Origin: Pseudomonas lijiangensis
GTDB taxonomy: Bacteria > Pseudomonadota > Gammaproteobacteria > Pseudomonadales > Pseudomonadaceae
Assembly (NCBI RefSeq): GCF_018968705.1
Contig: NZ_CP076668.1
Span: 682,001 to 746,000, forward strand
Direction of reading: 5' to 3'
Length of the DNA stretch: 64,000 nt
In this document: positions 20,808 to 29,232 of the stretch, one piece after another
Layout of the letters: each line of letters opens with the position of its first letter
Position numbering within the stretch: the stretch's first letter is position 1
Position numbers and translations under genes: made by a program
The notes under the pieces: model-generated
What the model saw: only the letters and a program-made list of their open reading frames with translations
What the model was told of the DNA's origin: nothing
Databases searched by the model: none

Positions 20808-21575
20808 ATGCTGTGGCCAGGCACGCTGCTCGGCGCCGGAGCCGGATATGCCATTGCCGATATTCCGGGCGCGATGTTAGGTGCCTTGCTTGGGCAGGCT
20901 CTGGATCGTCGGCTGCAGCTGCACACCTGGGCGCATCTGCGTGAGCGCCTGGGTGGCCGTTCGGCGGTACGTGACGAAGATCTGCTGTTCGTGCTGCTGG
21001 GGCGTCTGGCCAAAAGTGGCGGTCGGGTCATGGCCAGCCATATCCATCAGGCTCAGGCGGAAATGCGTCGCTTGAACATGGATGAGGCGGCACAGCGTCT
21101 TGCCATTGCCGCTTTCAATCGCGGCAAGGACGGCGCTGACGGATTGCGCGGTTATCTGCGTCGTCTGCGTGGCCAGCCGGGCATGGCTGAAGGCCTGTTG
21201 CGGGCTTGCTGGCGCATGGCCTGGGCCGACGGCAAGGTCGGCCGTATCGAGCGTGAGTTGATCGCAGCCTGGGGCATGTGGCTGGGCTGGTCGGAGCTGA
21301 AAATCGAGGCGCTGGCTGCCGAGCACGACCCGATGAAAAGGCCGTCCGTCAGCAGCTCGGACGAATACAGCGGGGCGCTGTCACTGTTGGGTGTGCAGGC
21401 CGATACCGACCCGGCGAGCATCAAGCGCGCCTATCGTCGTCTGCTCAGTCGGCATCATCCGGACAAGATCGCGGGAGGCGGTGCCAACACGTTGCAAGTG
21501 CGTGTTGCCACCGAAAAGACCAGTGAGTTGCACAGTGCCTATAGAGTGATCAAGGCGCGTCGGGGGTTTCGTTGA
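20808..21575 (+). CDS. djlA: DnaJ-like co-chaperone DjlA
   Basis: 255 residues. A short hydrophobic, Gly/Ala-rich N-terminus (LLGAGAGYAIADIPGAMLGALLG) fits the single membrane anchor of DjlA. A TerB-like domain follows (about 50-170). A C-terminal J domain carries the diagnostic HPD in LLSRHHPDKIAGGG. Family members stimulate DnaK and link to envelope stress. It directly follows murU without a gap, and its end is marked by a REP-type hairpin shared with the convergent DUF3530 gene. Confidence 0.92.
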   Translation: MLWPGTLLGAGAGYAIADIPGAMLGALLGQALDRRLQLHTWAHLRERLGGRSAVRDEDLLFVLLGRLAKSGGRVMASHIHQAQAEMRRLNMDEAAQRLAIAAFNRGKDGADGLRGYLRRLRGQPGMAEGLLRACWRMAWADGKVGRIERELIAAWGMWLGWSELKIEALAAEHDPMKRPSVSSSDEYSGALSLLGVQADTDPASIKRAYRRLLSRHHPDKIAGGGANTLQVRVATEKTSELHSAYRVIKARRGFR

Positions 21576-21577
21576 GT

Positions 21578-21668
21578 TGGAGGGGCCTTGGCCGCGACAG
21601 CCAGCTTTTCAGGCGCTGAAAATGTGTTGCCTGTAAGCAAGTCGTCGCGGCCAAGGCCCCTCCCACAA
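21578..21668. repeat. REP-type inverted repeat (copy B)
   Basis: Arms GGAGGGGCCTTGGCCGCGAC and GTCGCGGCCAAGGCCCCTCC around a ~45-nt spacer. The reverse complement matches the core of the element at 4680-4824 almost base for base, but the outer GATCAGTTAA arms are absent. It separates the convergent genes djlA and the DUF3530 gene, where it could terminate both. Confidence 0.85.
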
Positions 21669-21681
21669 GTAACAGATGCCT

Positions 21682-22641
21682 TCACTCAGCCTCTACCCAA
21701 CCCCGGATACGGCGGAAGATCTGTTCCTGCTCGGCCTCTTCATTTCCCACAATGTTGATCAGTGCAACCTGAGTAAAGCCCGCACCCTTGGCGCGTTTGC
21801 TGACTTGCAGGCGAGCGCTGGCCGCCTGTGGGGACTGGTTCTTGTAGATGAAATCTGCGGTCTTCATTTTCAGCGTCGGTACCAGCTCCAGCAGCGAAGG
21901 CTTGGCATTGACCGGCTCGCGGGCCGCCACCATCGCGAACTTCTGCACCAGCGGAGATTGCCGCTCGTTCAGGAAGCGTGCTGCCCAATAGGCACCGCTG
22001 CTATGGCCGATCAGCACAATGCTGCGTGCCTTGTTCTGCTGGGCAAAACTGATCGCGCTTTCGATGCGGGCAAAGACGTGTTCGGCTTCAGCCTTGGCGC
22101 GCTCTTCGGCCTCTGCGGCTTTTGCAACCTCGTCACCGGCCTGCGCCTGGGTATCGGCTGCCTTGGCGGCATCATCCTTTGGCGCGTCCTTGGGCTTTTC
22201 TTCAGCGGCAGGCGCATCCGGTTCGCGTGGCATCAGGGCTTCGTCCTGCACATCCGGCAGGGTGATGCTCAGCGTGGCCCAGCCGGTGTCCGGAAACTTG
22301 CGACGCAACGGGCCGACGATATCCGGCCAGTCCGCCGACTCGCCCGCACCCGGCAGCAGAATCACCGCGCCCTTGGGTTCGGCGCTGTTGGCCGGTTTCC
22401 AGAGTGCCAGGAAGCTTTCGTCACCAGCCTGTAGTTGTTGCAGATCCTGAGGCGGCAGTTGACGTTCGAGGGCGATGGCATCTTCCTGTGCCCGGGTCAG
22501 CAGCGGCGCGCGTTCCGCAGGGGCTTCGGCGGAGGCGGCATCCTTGGCCGGTGCAGGATCGGCAGCCACCACCGGCAGTGCACAAGGTACTATCAGCGAC
22601 AGGAGCAATGCAGGAAGCGTTGCGCGAAAGGTATGGGGCAT
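21682..22641 (-). CDS. DUF3530 family exported alpha/beta-hydrolase-like protein
   Basis: 319 residues with a signal peptide (LPALLLSLIVPCALPVVAA). The hydrolase-like part has VILLPGAGESADWPDIVGPLRR and a later nucleophile-elbow-like GHSSGAYWAARFL, consistent with the alpha/beta-hydrolase fold of DUF3530. Between them, about residues 135-180, lies a low-complexity Ala/Lys/Glu/Asp stretch (PAAEEKPKDAPKDDAAKAAD). The substrate is unknown. It corresponds by position to P. aeruginosa PA0599. Confidence 0.85.
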   Translation of the reverse strand: MPHTFRATLPALLLSLIVPCALPVVAADPAPAKDAASAEAPAERAPLLTRAQEDAIALERQLPPQDLQQLQAGDESFLALWKPANSAEPKGAVILLPGAGESADWPDIVGPLRRKFPDTGWATLSITLPDVQDEALMPREPDAPAAEEKPKDAPKDDAAKAADTQAQAGDEVAKAAEAEERAKAEAEHVFARIESAISFAQQNKARSIVLIGHSSGAYWAARFLNERQSPLVQKFAMVAAREPVNAKPSLLELVPTLKMKTADFIYKNQSPQAASARLQVSKRAKGAGFTQVALINIVGNEEAEQEQIFRRIRGWVEAE

Positions 22642-22747
22642 CGAATATTCCAGGCCAGAAACTATTCTGGCAGCCTAATGCGTTGATCGGTATTTGTCAG
22701 GTCCCGGGACGGTGCATGGCCGCCAAACGAAAACACAAGAGAACGAC

Positions 22748-24760
22748 ATGATTGGTCTTCTGCGCATTGGTTTTATCGGCTGCCTGGCTCTGCTCTTGAT
22801 GGCTCGGGTGTCGAATGCATGGGCTGATGAATCAGAGCCTGTTGCGCAGGCATTGCTCAGCCAGGAGCAGCGCACCTGGCTGGACCAGCATGGTCCGTTG
22901 CGGGTCGGTCTGGTGATGCATGCGCCTTATGCCCAGTTCGATCAGCGTCTGCAGCAGCTCTCCGGTGCCAACGTCGACTTGATGAATGCGCTGGCGGCGG
23001 CTCTGCGAGTGGAGTTGCTGTGGCGCAACTTTCCCGATCAGGCCGCGCTGGAAAAGGCTGTGGCGGCAGGGCAGGTGGACCTTGCACCCGGCCTGATGCA
23101 AACCCCGTCAGGGCTGCGCACCTGGATGTTTTCCGATCCTTACCTGCGGGTTTCGCAACTGGTGATCGGGGAGCGCGATGGCAGCTCCGGGGTGGATCTG
23201 GAAAAGGTCGACGAGCGTTCGCGAGTGGTCGTGCGCATGCCGAGTCCGACCGCCGATTACCTGCGCAGCAATTACCCTCATCTGAATCTGCAAGGCGTGC
23301 CTCTGGAGCGCCAGGCCCTGCAACTGTTGTTGAGTCAGCAGGCGCGCTATGCCGTGGTGGACGAAGCGCAACTCAGCCGTCTGTTTCGCGAGCCGGAGTT
23401 TGCCGGGCTGGCCGTGGTGGGCGATATCGGTCTGCCGCAACTGCTGCGGGTCGCAACACGCCGGGATATGCCGCAACTGGCCGCCATCGTCAGCGAAGGC
23501 CTGCATGTGATTCCCGCCAAGGCGCTGGATCAACTGCATACACGCTGGATGCCGCTCAAGTCTTCACGTTTCAGCGAGTCGCCCGGGCTGTGGCAGAACC
23601 TCTGCCTGTTGTTGCTGGTGATGTTACTGGCCTGCTTTGCGATTGTGGTCTGGCAGCGTCGCCAGCAGCAGGCACTGGAGCAGGAACTGGTCGATGCGCG
23701 GGAAGACATTGCCCGGCGCGTGGAAGGTGAGGAAGGGCTTCGCCTCGCCCAGTTCTCCATTGATCAGAGCACGGTGGGCATTCTCTGGGTCAACTGGGAC
23801 AGCCGGGTGCGCTATGCCAACCATGCGGCAGAATCCATGCTCGGTTATGCGTCGGGCGCAGTGGTGGACCGGCCGCTGATCGATTTCGAGCCCGGTCTGC
23901 ACATGGATCGCTGGCTTAGCCTGTGGAAGAACGCCCGGTCCATGGAAGACAGTCCGCAGGTGTTCGAGACCAATTGCATTCGCGCCGATGGCAGCGTGTT
24001 GCCAGCGGATGTGTCCCTGAGTTTTCTGCGCTTTCGTGAAGCGGAATATCTGGTGGTGTTCCTCAGTGACGTCAGTGAGCGCCGCCGTGCCCATGATCAG
24101 TTGCGCGAGTTGTCGGCGCATCTGGAGAGTGTCCGCGAAGAGGAAAAGGCTCGTATCGCTCGGGAGGTGCATGATGAGCTGGGCCAGATGTTGACGGTGC
24201 TCAAGCTGGAAACGTCCATGTGCGAGCTGGCCTATGCCGACCTTGATCCGGGCCTGAGCGAGCGGTTGAACAGCATGAAGCGTCTGATCGCTCAGCTCTT
24301 CCAGTTGGTCCGCGACGTCGCCACGGCCCTGCGCCCGCCGATTCTCGATGCCGGCATTGCCTCGGCCATCGAGTGGCAGGCGCGGCGCTTCGAGGCTCGC
24401 ACGCAGATTCCGTGTCTGGTACAGGTGCCGGACAACCTGCCGCCGCTCAGCGATGCCAGAGCCACCGGCATGTTTCGCATTCTTCAGGAGGCGCTGACCA
24501 ACGTCATGCGTCACGCTCGGGCGCACACGGTTGAAGTCAGCCTGACGCTGGACGACGAGGTGATGTGCATGACCATTGCCGATGACGGCCAGGGTTTTGT
24601 GATGCAGTCGCAAAGGCCTGTCTCGTTCGGTCTGGTGGGGATGCGCGAGCGTGTCCTGATGCTGGGTGGCAGATTGGAACTGGACAGCGAGGTCGGTGAA
24701 GGCACAACCTTGCGCGCATATATCCCGTTGGACCCCGTTGGGCAGGAGCGAGAACATTGA
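22748..24760 (+). CDS. agtS: Hybrid-input sensor histidine kinase, AgtS-like
   Basis: 670 residues: signal/TM segment (LLRIGFIGCLALLLMARV), a periplasmic SBP_bac_3-like domain (about 40-260), a TM segment (NLCLLLLVMLLACFAIVVW), a PAS domain (about 350-450), a HisKA_3 dimerisation helix with the phospho-acceptor in REVHDELGQMLTVLKLE, and a HATPase (ILQEALTNVMRHA, DDGQGF, GLVGMRERV). In P. aeruginosa the syntenic AgtS senses GABA/5-aminovalerate and activates agtABCD; the name rests on synteny. An upstream extension to 22694 is not supported. Confidence 0.85.
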   Translation: MIGLLRIGFIGCLALLLMARVSNAWADESEPVAQALLSQEQRTWLDQHGPLRVGLVMHAPYAQFDQRLQQLSGANVDLMNALAAALRVELLWRNFPDQAALEKAVAAGQVDLAPGLMQTPSGLRTWMFSDPYLRVSQLVIGERDGSSGVDLEKVDERSRVVVRMPSPTADYLRSNYPHLNLQGVPLERQALQLLLSQQARYAVVDEAQLSRLFREPEFAGLAVVGDIGLPQLLRVATRRDMPQLAAIVSEGLHVIPAKALDQLHTRWMPLKSSRFSESPGLWQNLCLLLLVMLLACFAIVVWQRRQQQALEQELVDAREDIARRVEGEEGLRLAQFSIDQSTVGILWVNWDSRVRYANHAAESMLGYASGAVVDRPLIDFEPGLHMDRWLSLWKNARSMEDSPQVFETNCIRADGSVLPADVSLSFLRFREAEYLVVFLSDVSERRRAHDQLRELSAHLESVREEEKARIAREVHDELGQMLTVLKLETSMCELAYADLDPGLSERLNSMKRLIAQLFQLVRDVATALRPPILDAGIASAIEWQARRFEARTQIPCLVQVPDNLPPLSDARATGMFRILQEALTNVMRHARAHTVEVSLTLDDEVMCMTIADDGQGFVMQSQRPVSFGLVGMRERVLMLGGRLELDSEVGEGTTLRAYIPLDPVGQEREH

Positions 24761-25386
24761 TTCGTGTACTGGTCGCTGAAGACCACACCATCGTGCGTGA
24801 GGGCATCAAGCAACTCATCGGCCTGGCGAAGGATCTGCTCGTCGTGGGCGAGGCCAGCAATGGCGAGCAGTTGCTCGAAACCCTGCGGCACGTGCCCTGC
24901 GAAGTGGTGCTGCTGGATATCTCCATGCCGGGCGTCAACGGGCTTGAGGCGATTCCCAGGATCCGGGCGTTGAATAACCCGCCGGTGATTCTGGTGCTGT
25001 CGATGCACGACGAAGCGCAAATGGCTGCCCGTGCCCTGAAGATCGGCGCGGCGGGATATGCGACCAAGGACAGCGATCCGGCCTTGCTGCTGACGGCCAT
25101 TCGTCGGGTGGCCGCCGGTGGGCGTTATATCGATCCCGATCTGGCTGACCGCATGGTTTTCGAGGTCGGTCTGACCGACAGTCGCCCGCTGCATTCGCTG
25201 TTATCGGAGCGCGAGTTTTCGGTGTTCGAGCGTCTGGCTCAGGGGGCCAACGTCAATGACATTGCCCAGCAACTGGCCTTGAGCAGCAAGACCATCAGCA
25301 CCCACAAGGCGCGCCTGATGCAGAAGATGAACCTGCACTCCCTGGCGGACCTTGTGAAATATGCTATGGAACACAAGCTGCTCTGA
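24757..25386 (+). CDS. agtR: NarL/LuxR-family response regulator, AgtR-like
   Basis: 209 residues: receiver domain with VAEDHTIVREG, phospho-acceptor Asp54 in VVLLDISMPG, VLSMHD and the conserved Lys in ATKDSDP, then a C-terminal LuxR-type HTH (LSEREFSVFERLAQGANVNDIAQQL). It starts with TTG overlapping the kinase stop (TTGA), so the pair is translationally coupled. It is probably the activator of the ABC operon next door, where the palindrome at 25535-25552 is a candidate target. Confidence 0.88.
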   Translation: MIRVLVAEDHTIVREGIKQLIGLAKDLLVVGEASNGEQLLETLRHVPCEVVLLDISMPGVNGLEAIPRIRALNNPPVILVLSMHDEAQMAARALKIGAAGYATKDSDPALLLTAIRRVAAGGRYIDPDLADRMVFEVGLTDSRPLHSLLSEREFSVFERLAQGANVNDIAQQLALSSKTISTHKARLMQKMNLHSLADLVKYAMEHKLL

Positions 25387-25401
25387 TCCTGAAAACGACA
25401 A

Positions 25402-25480
25402 GTGGGAGCGAATTCATTCGCGAAAGAAAGCTGCACTGTAGTGTCAGGTAGAGCGCTTTCTCGAATGAATTCGGTCCCAC
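25402..25480. repeat. REP-type inverted repeat (copy C)
   Basis: GTGGGAGCGAATTCATTCGCGAAAG pairs imperfectly with CTTTCTCGAATGAATTCGGTCCCAC (positions 25402-25426 and 25456-25480). It lies just after the agtR stop and may terminate or insulate agtSR from agtABCD. Confidence 0.75.
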
Positions 25481-25534
25481 GGCTGCAAGCCTGCAAAAAA
25501 TGCCGAATCCTCACTTATCCAATCCCGTCATCCT

Positions 25535-25552
25535 TGTAGGGCAATCCCTACA
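25535..25552. promoter_or_regulatory. Perfect palindrome upstream of agtA, candidate AgtR operator
   Basis: TGTAGGG-CAAT-CCCTACA, 105 bp before the agtA ATG. A -10-like CTAGGCTAAT lies about 20 bp downstream (from about 25571), so the palindrome sits where a NarL-family activator would bind. That AgtR binds it is inference from position. Confidence 0.55.
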
Positions 25553-25657
25553 GCGGAGCTTCCAGCCTGCCTAGGCTAATCTCTCCTGGCTCCCGATTTG
25601 CGCGTCATGCGGGCTGTTCTAGTCTTGAAACACGCAGACAAAACAAAGGTGTGGGTA

Positions 25658-26782
25658 ATGAGCTACGTCGATTCAAGCGCTGGGGCAAATGATGTTCTGG
25701 TCAGCTTTCGTGGTGTGCAGAAGAGCTACGACGGCGAAGCACTCATCGTCAAAGACCTGAACCTGGATATTCGCAAAGGCGAATTCCTCACCCTGCTCGG
25801 ACCATCGGGCTCCGGCAAGACCACCAGTCTGATGATGCTGGCCGGTTTCGAGACGCCGACCGCAGGCGAAATCCTGCTGGGTGGCCGGGCCATCAACAAC
25901 GTGCCGCCCCACAAGCGCGACATCGGCATGGTGTTCCAGAACTACGCACTGTTCCCGCACATGACGGTCGCCGAGAACCTGGCGTTCCCGCTGTCGGTGC
26001 GCGGCATGAGCAAGAGCGAGATCGGCGACAAGGTCAAACGCGCACTGGGCATGGTTCAACTGGATGCCTTCGCGCATCGCTACCCGGCGCAGTTGTCCGG
26101 CGGACAGCAGCAGCGTGTGGCCCTGGCCCGTGCGCTGGTGTTCGAGCCGCAACTGGTGCTGATGGACGAACCCCTCGGCGCACTCGACAAGCAATTGCGC
26201 GAACACATGCAGATGGAAATCAAGCACCTGCACCAGCGTCTGGGCGTGACGGTGGTCTATGTGACCCACGACCAGGGCGAAGCCCTGACCATGTCGGACC
26301 GGGTTGCGGTGTTCCATCAGGGCGAAATCCAGCAGATCGCACCGCCGCGCACTCTTTATGAAGAACCCGGCAACACCTTTGTCGCCAACTTCATTGGCGA
26401 GAACAACCGTCTCAACGGGCGTCTGCTCAGCCAGACCGGCGACCGCTGCGTCGTCGAGCTGGAGCGGGGAGAGAAGGTCGAGGCACTGGCAATCAATGTC
26501 GGCCAGACCGGCGAGCCGGTCACCCTCTCGATCCGTCCGGAACGCATCAGCCTCAATGGCCGTAGCGAAAGTTGTGTAAACCGTTTCTCGGGCCGTGTTG
26601 CCGAGTTCATCTATCTGGGCGACCACGTTCGTGTGCGTCTGGAAGTGGCAGGCAAGACCGACTTTTTCGTCAAGCAGCCTATCGCCGAACTGGATGCGGC
26701 CTTGAGCGTTGGCGATGTCGTGCCCCTTGGATGGCAAGTCGAGCACGCTCGCGCGCTCGATCCCTTGCAGCAAGTGCATTGA
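25658..26782 (+). CDS. agtA: ABC transporter ATPase, AgtA-like (polyamine/GABA type)
   Basis: 374 residues of the PotA type: Walker A GPSGSGKTTS, Q-loop VFQNYALFPHMT, signature LSGGQQQRVALARAL, Walker B LVLMDEPLGALD, H-loop VTHDQGEAL, and a C-terminal TOBE domain (about 290-370). The start MSYVDSSAG at 25658 follows AAAGGTG; longer frames read into the promoter region. First gene of an ATPase-SBP-permease-permease operon equivalent to PA0603-PA0606, which imports GABA and 5-aminovalerate in P. aeruginosa. Confidence 0.88.
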   Translation: MSYVDSSAGANDVLVSFRGVQKSYDGEALIVKDLNLDIRKGEFLTLLGPSGSGKTTSLMMLAGFETPTAGEILLGGRAINNVPPHKRDIGMVFQNYALFPHMTVAENLAFPLSVRGMSKSEIGDKVKRALGMVQLDAFAHRYPAQLSGGQQQRVALARALVFEPQLVLMDEPLGALDKQLREHMQMEIKHLHQRLGVTVVYVTHDQGEALTMSDRVAVFHQGEIQQIAPPRTLYEEPGNTFVANFIGENNRLNGRLLSQTGDRCVVELERGEKVEALAINVGQTGEPVTLSIRPERISLNGRSESCVNRFSGRVAEFIYLGDHVRVRLEVAGKTDFFVKQPIAELDAALSVGDVVPLGWQVEHARALDPLQQVH

Positions 26783-26863
26783 TCTATCGATAAAAGCAAC
26801 AACAGAGGCGAACGATCGCCCGTCCCAATCGCTTACCAACACTGCTCGTGGAGAAAAGAATAA

Positions 26864-27895
26864 ATGCTGAAATCATTGAAGTTCACCGCTATCACGTTGG
26901 GCATGATGTGCGCGTCGCAAGCCATGGCCGCTGATCTGACCGTCATTTCCTTCGGTGGCGCCAACAAGGCCGCCCAGGAAAAGGCTTTCTATGCCCCTTG
27001 GGAGAAAGCAGGCAACGGCAAGATCATTGCTGGCGAATACAACGGTGAAATGGCCAAGATCAAGACCATGGTCGACACCAAGAGCGTGTCCTGGGATCTG
27101 GTAGAAGTCGAATCGCCAGAGCTGTCCCGCGGTTGTGACGAAGACATGTTCGAAGAGCTGGACCCTGCGATGTTCGGCAAGGCCGAGCACTTCGTGCCGG
27201 GCGCGCTGACCACTTGTGGCGCCGGTTTCTTCGTATGGTCCACCGTGTTGGCTTACAACGCCGACAAGGTCAGCACCGCTCCGACCAGTTGGGTCGATTT
27301 CTGGGACACCAAGAAATTCCCGGGCAAGCGCGGCCTGCGCAAGGGTGCCAAGTACACCCTGGAATTCGCACTGATGGCTGACGGCGTAGCGCCGAAAGAC
27401 GTCTACAAGGTGCTGGCCAGCAAGGACGGTCAGGACCGCGCCTTCAAGAAGCTCGATGAGCTCAAGCCAAACATTCAATGGTGGGAAGCAGGCGCTCAGC
27501 CGCCTCAGTACCTCGCTTCCGGCGACGTGGTCATGAGCTCGGCCTACAACGGTCGTATCGCTGCCGTGCAGAAAGAAAGCAACCTGAAAGTGGTCTGGAC
27601 CGGCGGCGTGTATGACTTCGACGCATGGGCCATTCCGAAGGGTTCGAAAAACGCTGAAGCGGCGAAGAAGTTCATCGCTTACATCCTGAGCCCGGAGCAG
27701 CAGAAGACCTATTCGCAGAACATCGCCTACGGCCCGGCCAACACCCAGGCGGTTGCTCTGCTGGACAAGGAAACCCTGCAGAACATGCCGACCACTCCTG
27801 AAAACATCAAGGATCAGGTGCAGATGGACGTGACGTTCTGGACTGACAACGGCGAGTCGCTGGAGCAGCGTTTCACCGCTTGGGCAGCCAAGTAA
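26864..27895 (+). CDS. agtB: ABC transporter periplasmic binding protein, AgtB-like
   Basis: 343 residues with a clear signal peptide cleaved after SQAMA. The mature part is a type II periplasmic binding fold of the PotD/SpuD group (DLTVISFGGANKAAQ, WDLVEVESPELSRGC, PTSWVDFWDTKKFPGKRGLRKG, VVMSSAYNGRIA). It has three Cys near residues 90-120 (RGCDEDM, TTCGAGFF). GGAG precedes the ATG. A stable hairpin after its stop may favour its expression over the permeases. Confidence 0.87.
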   Translation: MLKSLKFTAITLGMMCASQAMAADLTVISFGGANKAAQEKAFYAPWEKAGNGKIIAGEYNGEMAKIKTMVDTKSVSWDLVEVESPELSRGCDEDMFEELDPAMFGKAEHFVPGALTTCGAGFFVWSTVLAYNADKVSTAPTSWVDFWDTKKFPGKRGLRKGAKYTLEFALMADGVAPKDVYKVLASKDGQDRAFKKLDELKPNIQWWEAGAQPPQYLASGDVVMSSAYNGRIAAVQKESNLKVVWTGGVYDFDAWAIPKGSKNAEAAKKFIAYILSPEQQKTYSQNIAYGPANTQAVALLDKETLQNMPTTPENIKDQVQMDVTFWTDNGESLEQRFTAWAAK

Positions 27896-27919
27896 TCGCG
27901 TCAACCTGAGTTAGATCCA

Positions 27920-27947
27920 GGAGCGTTTCCGGTTCAGGAAACGCTCC
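27920..27947 (+). other. Stem-loop between agtB and agtC
   Basis: Perfect 11-bp arms GGAGCGTTTCC / GGAAACGCTCC with a 6-nt loop, no T-run after it. Such stems after binding-protein genes (as in the mal operon) protect the upstream mRNA and raise binding protein over permease levels. That role here is inference. Confidence 0.7.
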
Positions 27948-27974
27948 CCTCGTTCGTAGATTTCGGAGTTCGAT

Positions 27975-29222
27975 ATGGCCACCGCCGTGCCCCTGACTGA
28001 AGGCGCCAGCCCCAACCTGAAGCAACGCCTGGCTCGCGCCGAGCGGGTCAACCGCTGGAAAGCACAGGCCCTGATCGCTCCGTTGGTCATCTTTCTGTTG
28101 CTGGTCTTTCTGGTGCCCATCGCTGCGCTGCTCTACAAGAGCGTCAGCAACCCGGAAGTCGTTTCGGCACTGCCGAGCACCGTGATTGAAGTCGAGAAAT
28201 GGGACGGCAAAGGTCTTCCGCCCGAGTCGGTCTACAAGGCGCTGAGCCTGGACCTGGCTGAAACCCGCAAGAATTCGACCCTGGGCGATCTGTCCAAGCG
28301 TCTGAACATGGAACTGGCCGGCTATCGCAGCCTGCTGAGCAAGACCGCTCGTGCCTTGCCCTTCAAGACCGAGCCTGCTTCTTATAAAGATGCACTGGAA
28401 GCGCTGGACGAGCGTTGGGGCGATCCTGCCTATTGGCAGGCCATTCGTCGCAATACCAGTAGCGTCACCCCTTATTACCTGCTGGCCGCTGTTGACCATC
28501 GCATTGACGATGTCGGTGAAGTGGCTGTAGCGACCCCGGACCAGGCCATTTACCTGGATATCTTCACCCGCACATTCTGGATGGGACTGGTCATCACCTC
28601 CATCTGCCTGGTGCTGGCTTATCCGCTGGCCTACCTGCTGGCCAGCCTGCCAGCGCGCCAGAGCAACCTGCTGATGATTCTGGTTCTGCTGCCGTTCTGG
28701 ACCTCGATTCTGGTACGGGTCGCGGCCTGGATCGTGTTGCTGCAATCGAGTGGCCTGATCAATGGTGCCTTGATGGCCATGGGCATCATCGACAAGCCCA
28801 TCGAACTGGTCTTCAACCGGGTCGGCGTCTACATCGCGATGGTGCACATCATGCTGCCGTTCATGATTCTGCCGATCTACAGCGTGATGAAGAACATCTC
28901 CCCGACCTACATGCGTGCGGCCATTTCCCTGGGCTGTCACCCGTTCACCAGCTTCTGGCGCGTGTACTTCCCGCAGACCTATGCCGGGATCGGTGCCGGT
29001 TGCCTGCTGGTCTTCATCCTGTCTATCGGCTACTACATCACCCCGGCACTCCTGGGCAGCCCGAACGACCAGATGGTCAGCTACTTCGTGGCCTTCTACA
29101 CCAATACCAGCATCAACTGGGGCATGGCGACGGCGCTGGGCGGCCTGCTGCTGTTGGCGACCGTCGTGCTGTACCTGATCTATAGCTGGCTGGTCGGCGC
29201 AAGCCGCCTGCGTTTGAGCTGA
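27975..29222 (+). CDS. agtC: ABC transporter permease, AgtC-like
   Basis: 415 residues, longer than the ~280-300 of PotB-type permeases. After the first membrane segment (LIAPLVIFLLLVFLVPIAAL) comes a hydrophilic region of about 135 residues (roughly 60-190) before the five-helix permease core. The EAA-type loop is YMRAAISLGCHPFTSFWRVYFP. The extra part is presumably periplasmic. In the operon after agtB, 10 bp before agtD. Confidence 0.86.
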   Translation: MATAVPLTEGASPNLKQRLARAERVNRWKAQALIAPLVIFLLLVFLVPIAALLYKSVSNPEVVSALPSTVIEVEKWDGKGLPPESVYKALSLDLAETRKNSTLGDLSKRLNMELAGYRSLLSKTARALPFKTEPASYKDALEALDERWGDPAYWQAIRRNTSSVTPYYLLAAVDHRIDDVGEVAVATPDQAIYLDIFTRTFWMGLVITSICLVLAYPLAYLLASLPARQSNLLMILVLLPFWTSILVRVAAWIVLLQSSGLINGALMAMGIIDKPIELVFNRVGVYIAMVHIMLPFMILPIYSVMKNISPTYMRAAISLGCHPFTSFWRVYFPQTYAGIGAGCLLVFILSIGYYITPALLGSPNDQMVSYFVAFYTNTSINWGMATALGGLLLLATVVLYLIYSWLVGASRLRLS

Positions 29223-29232
29223 GGGAATCATC

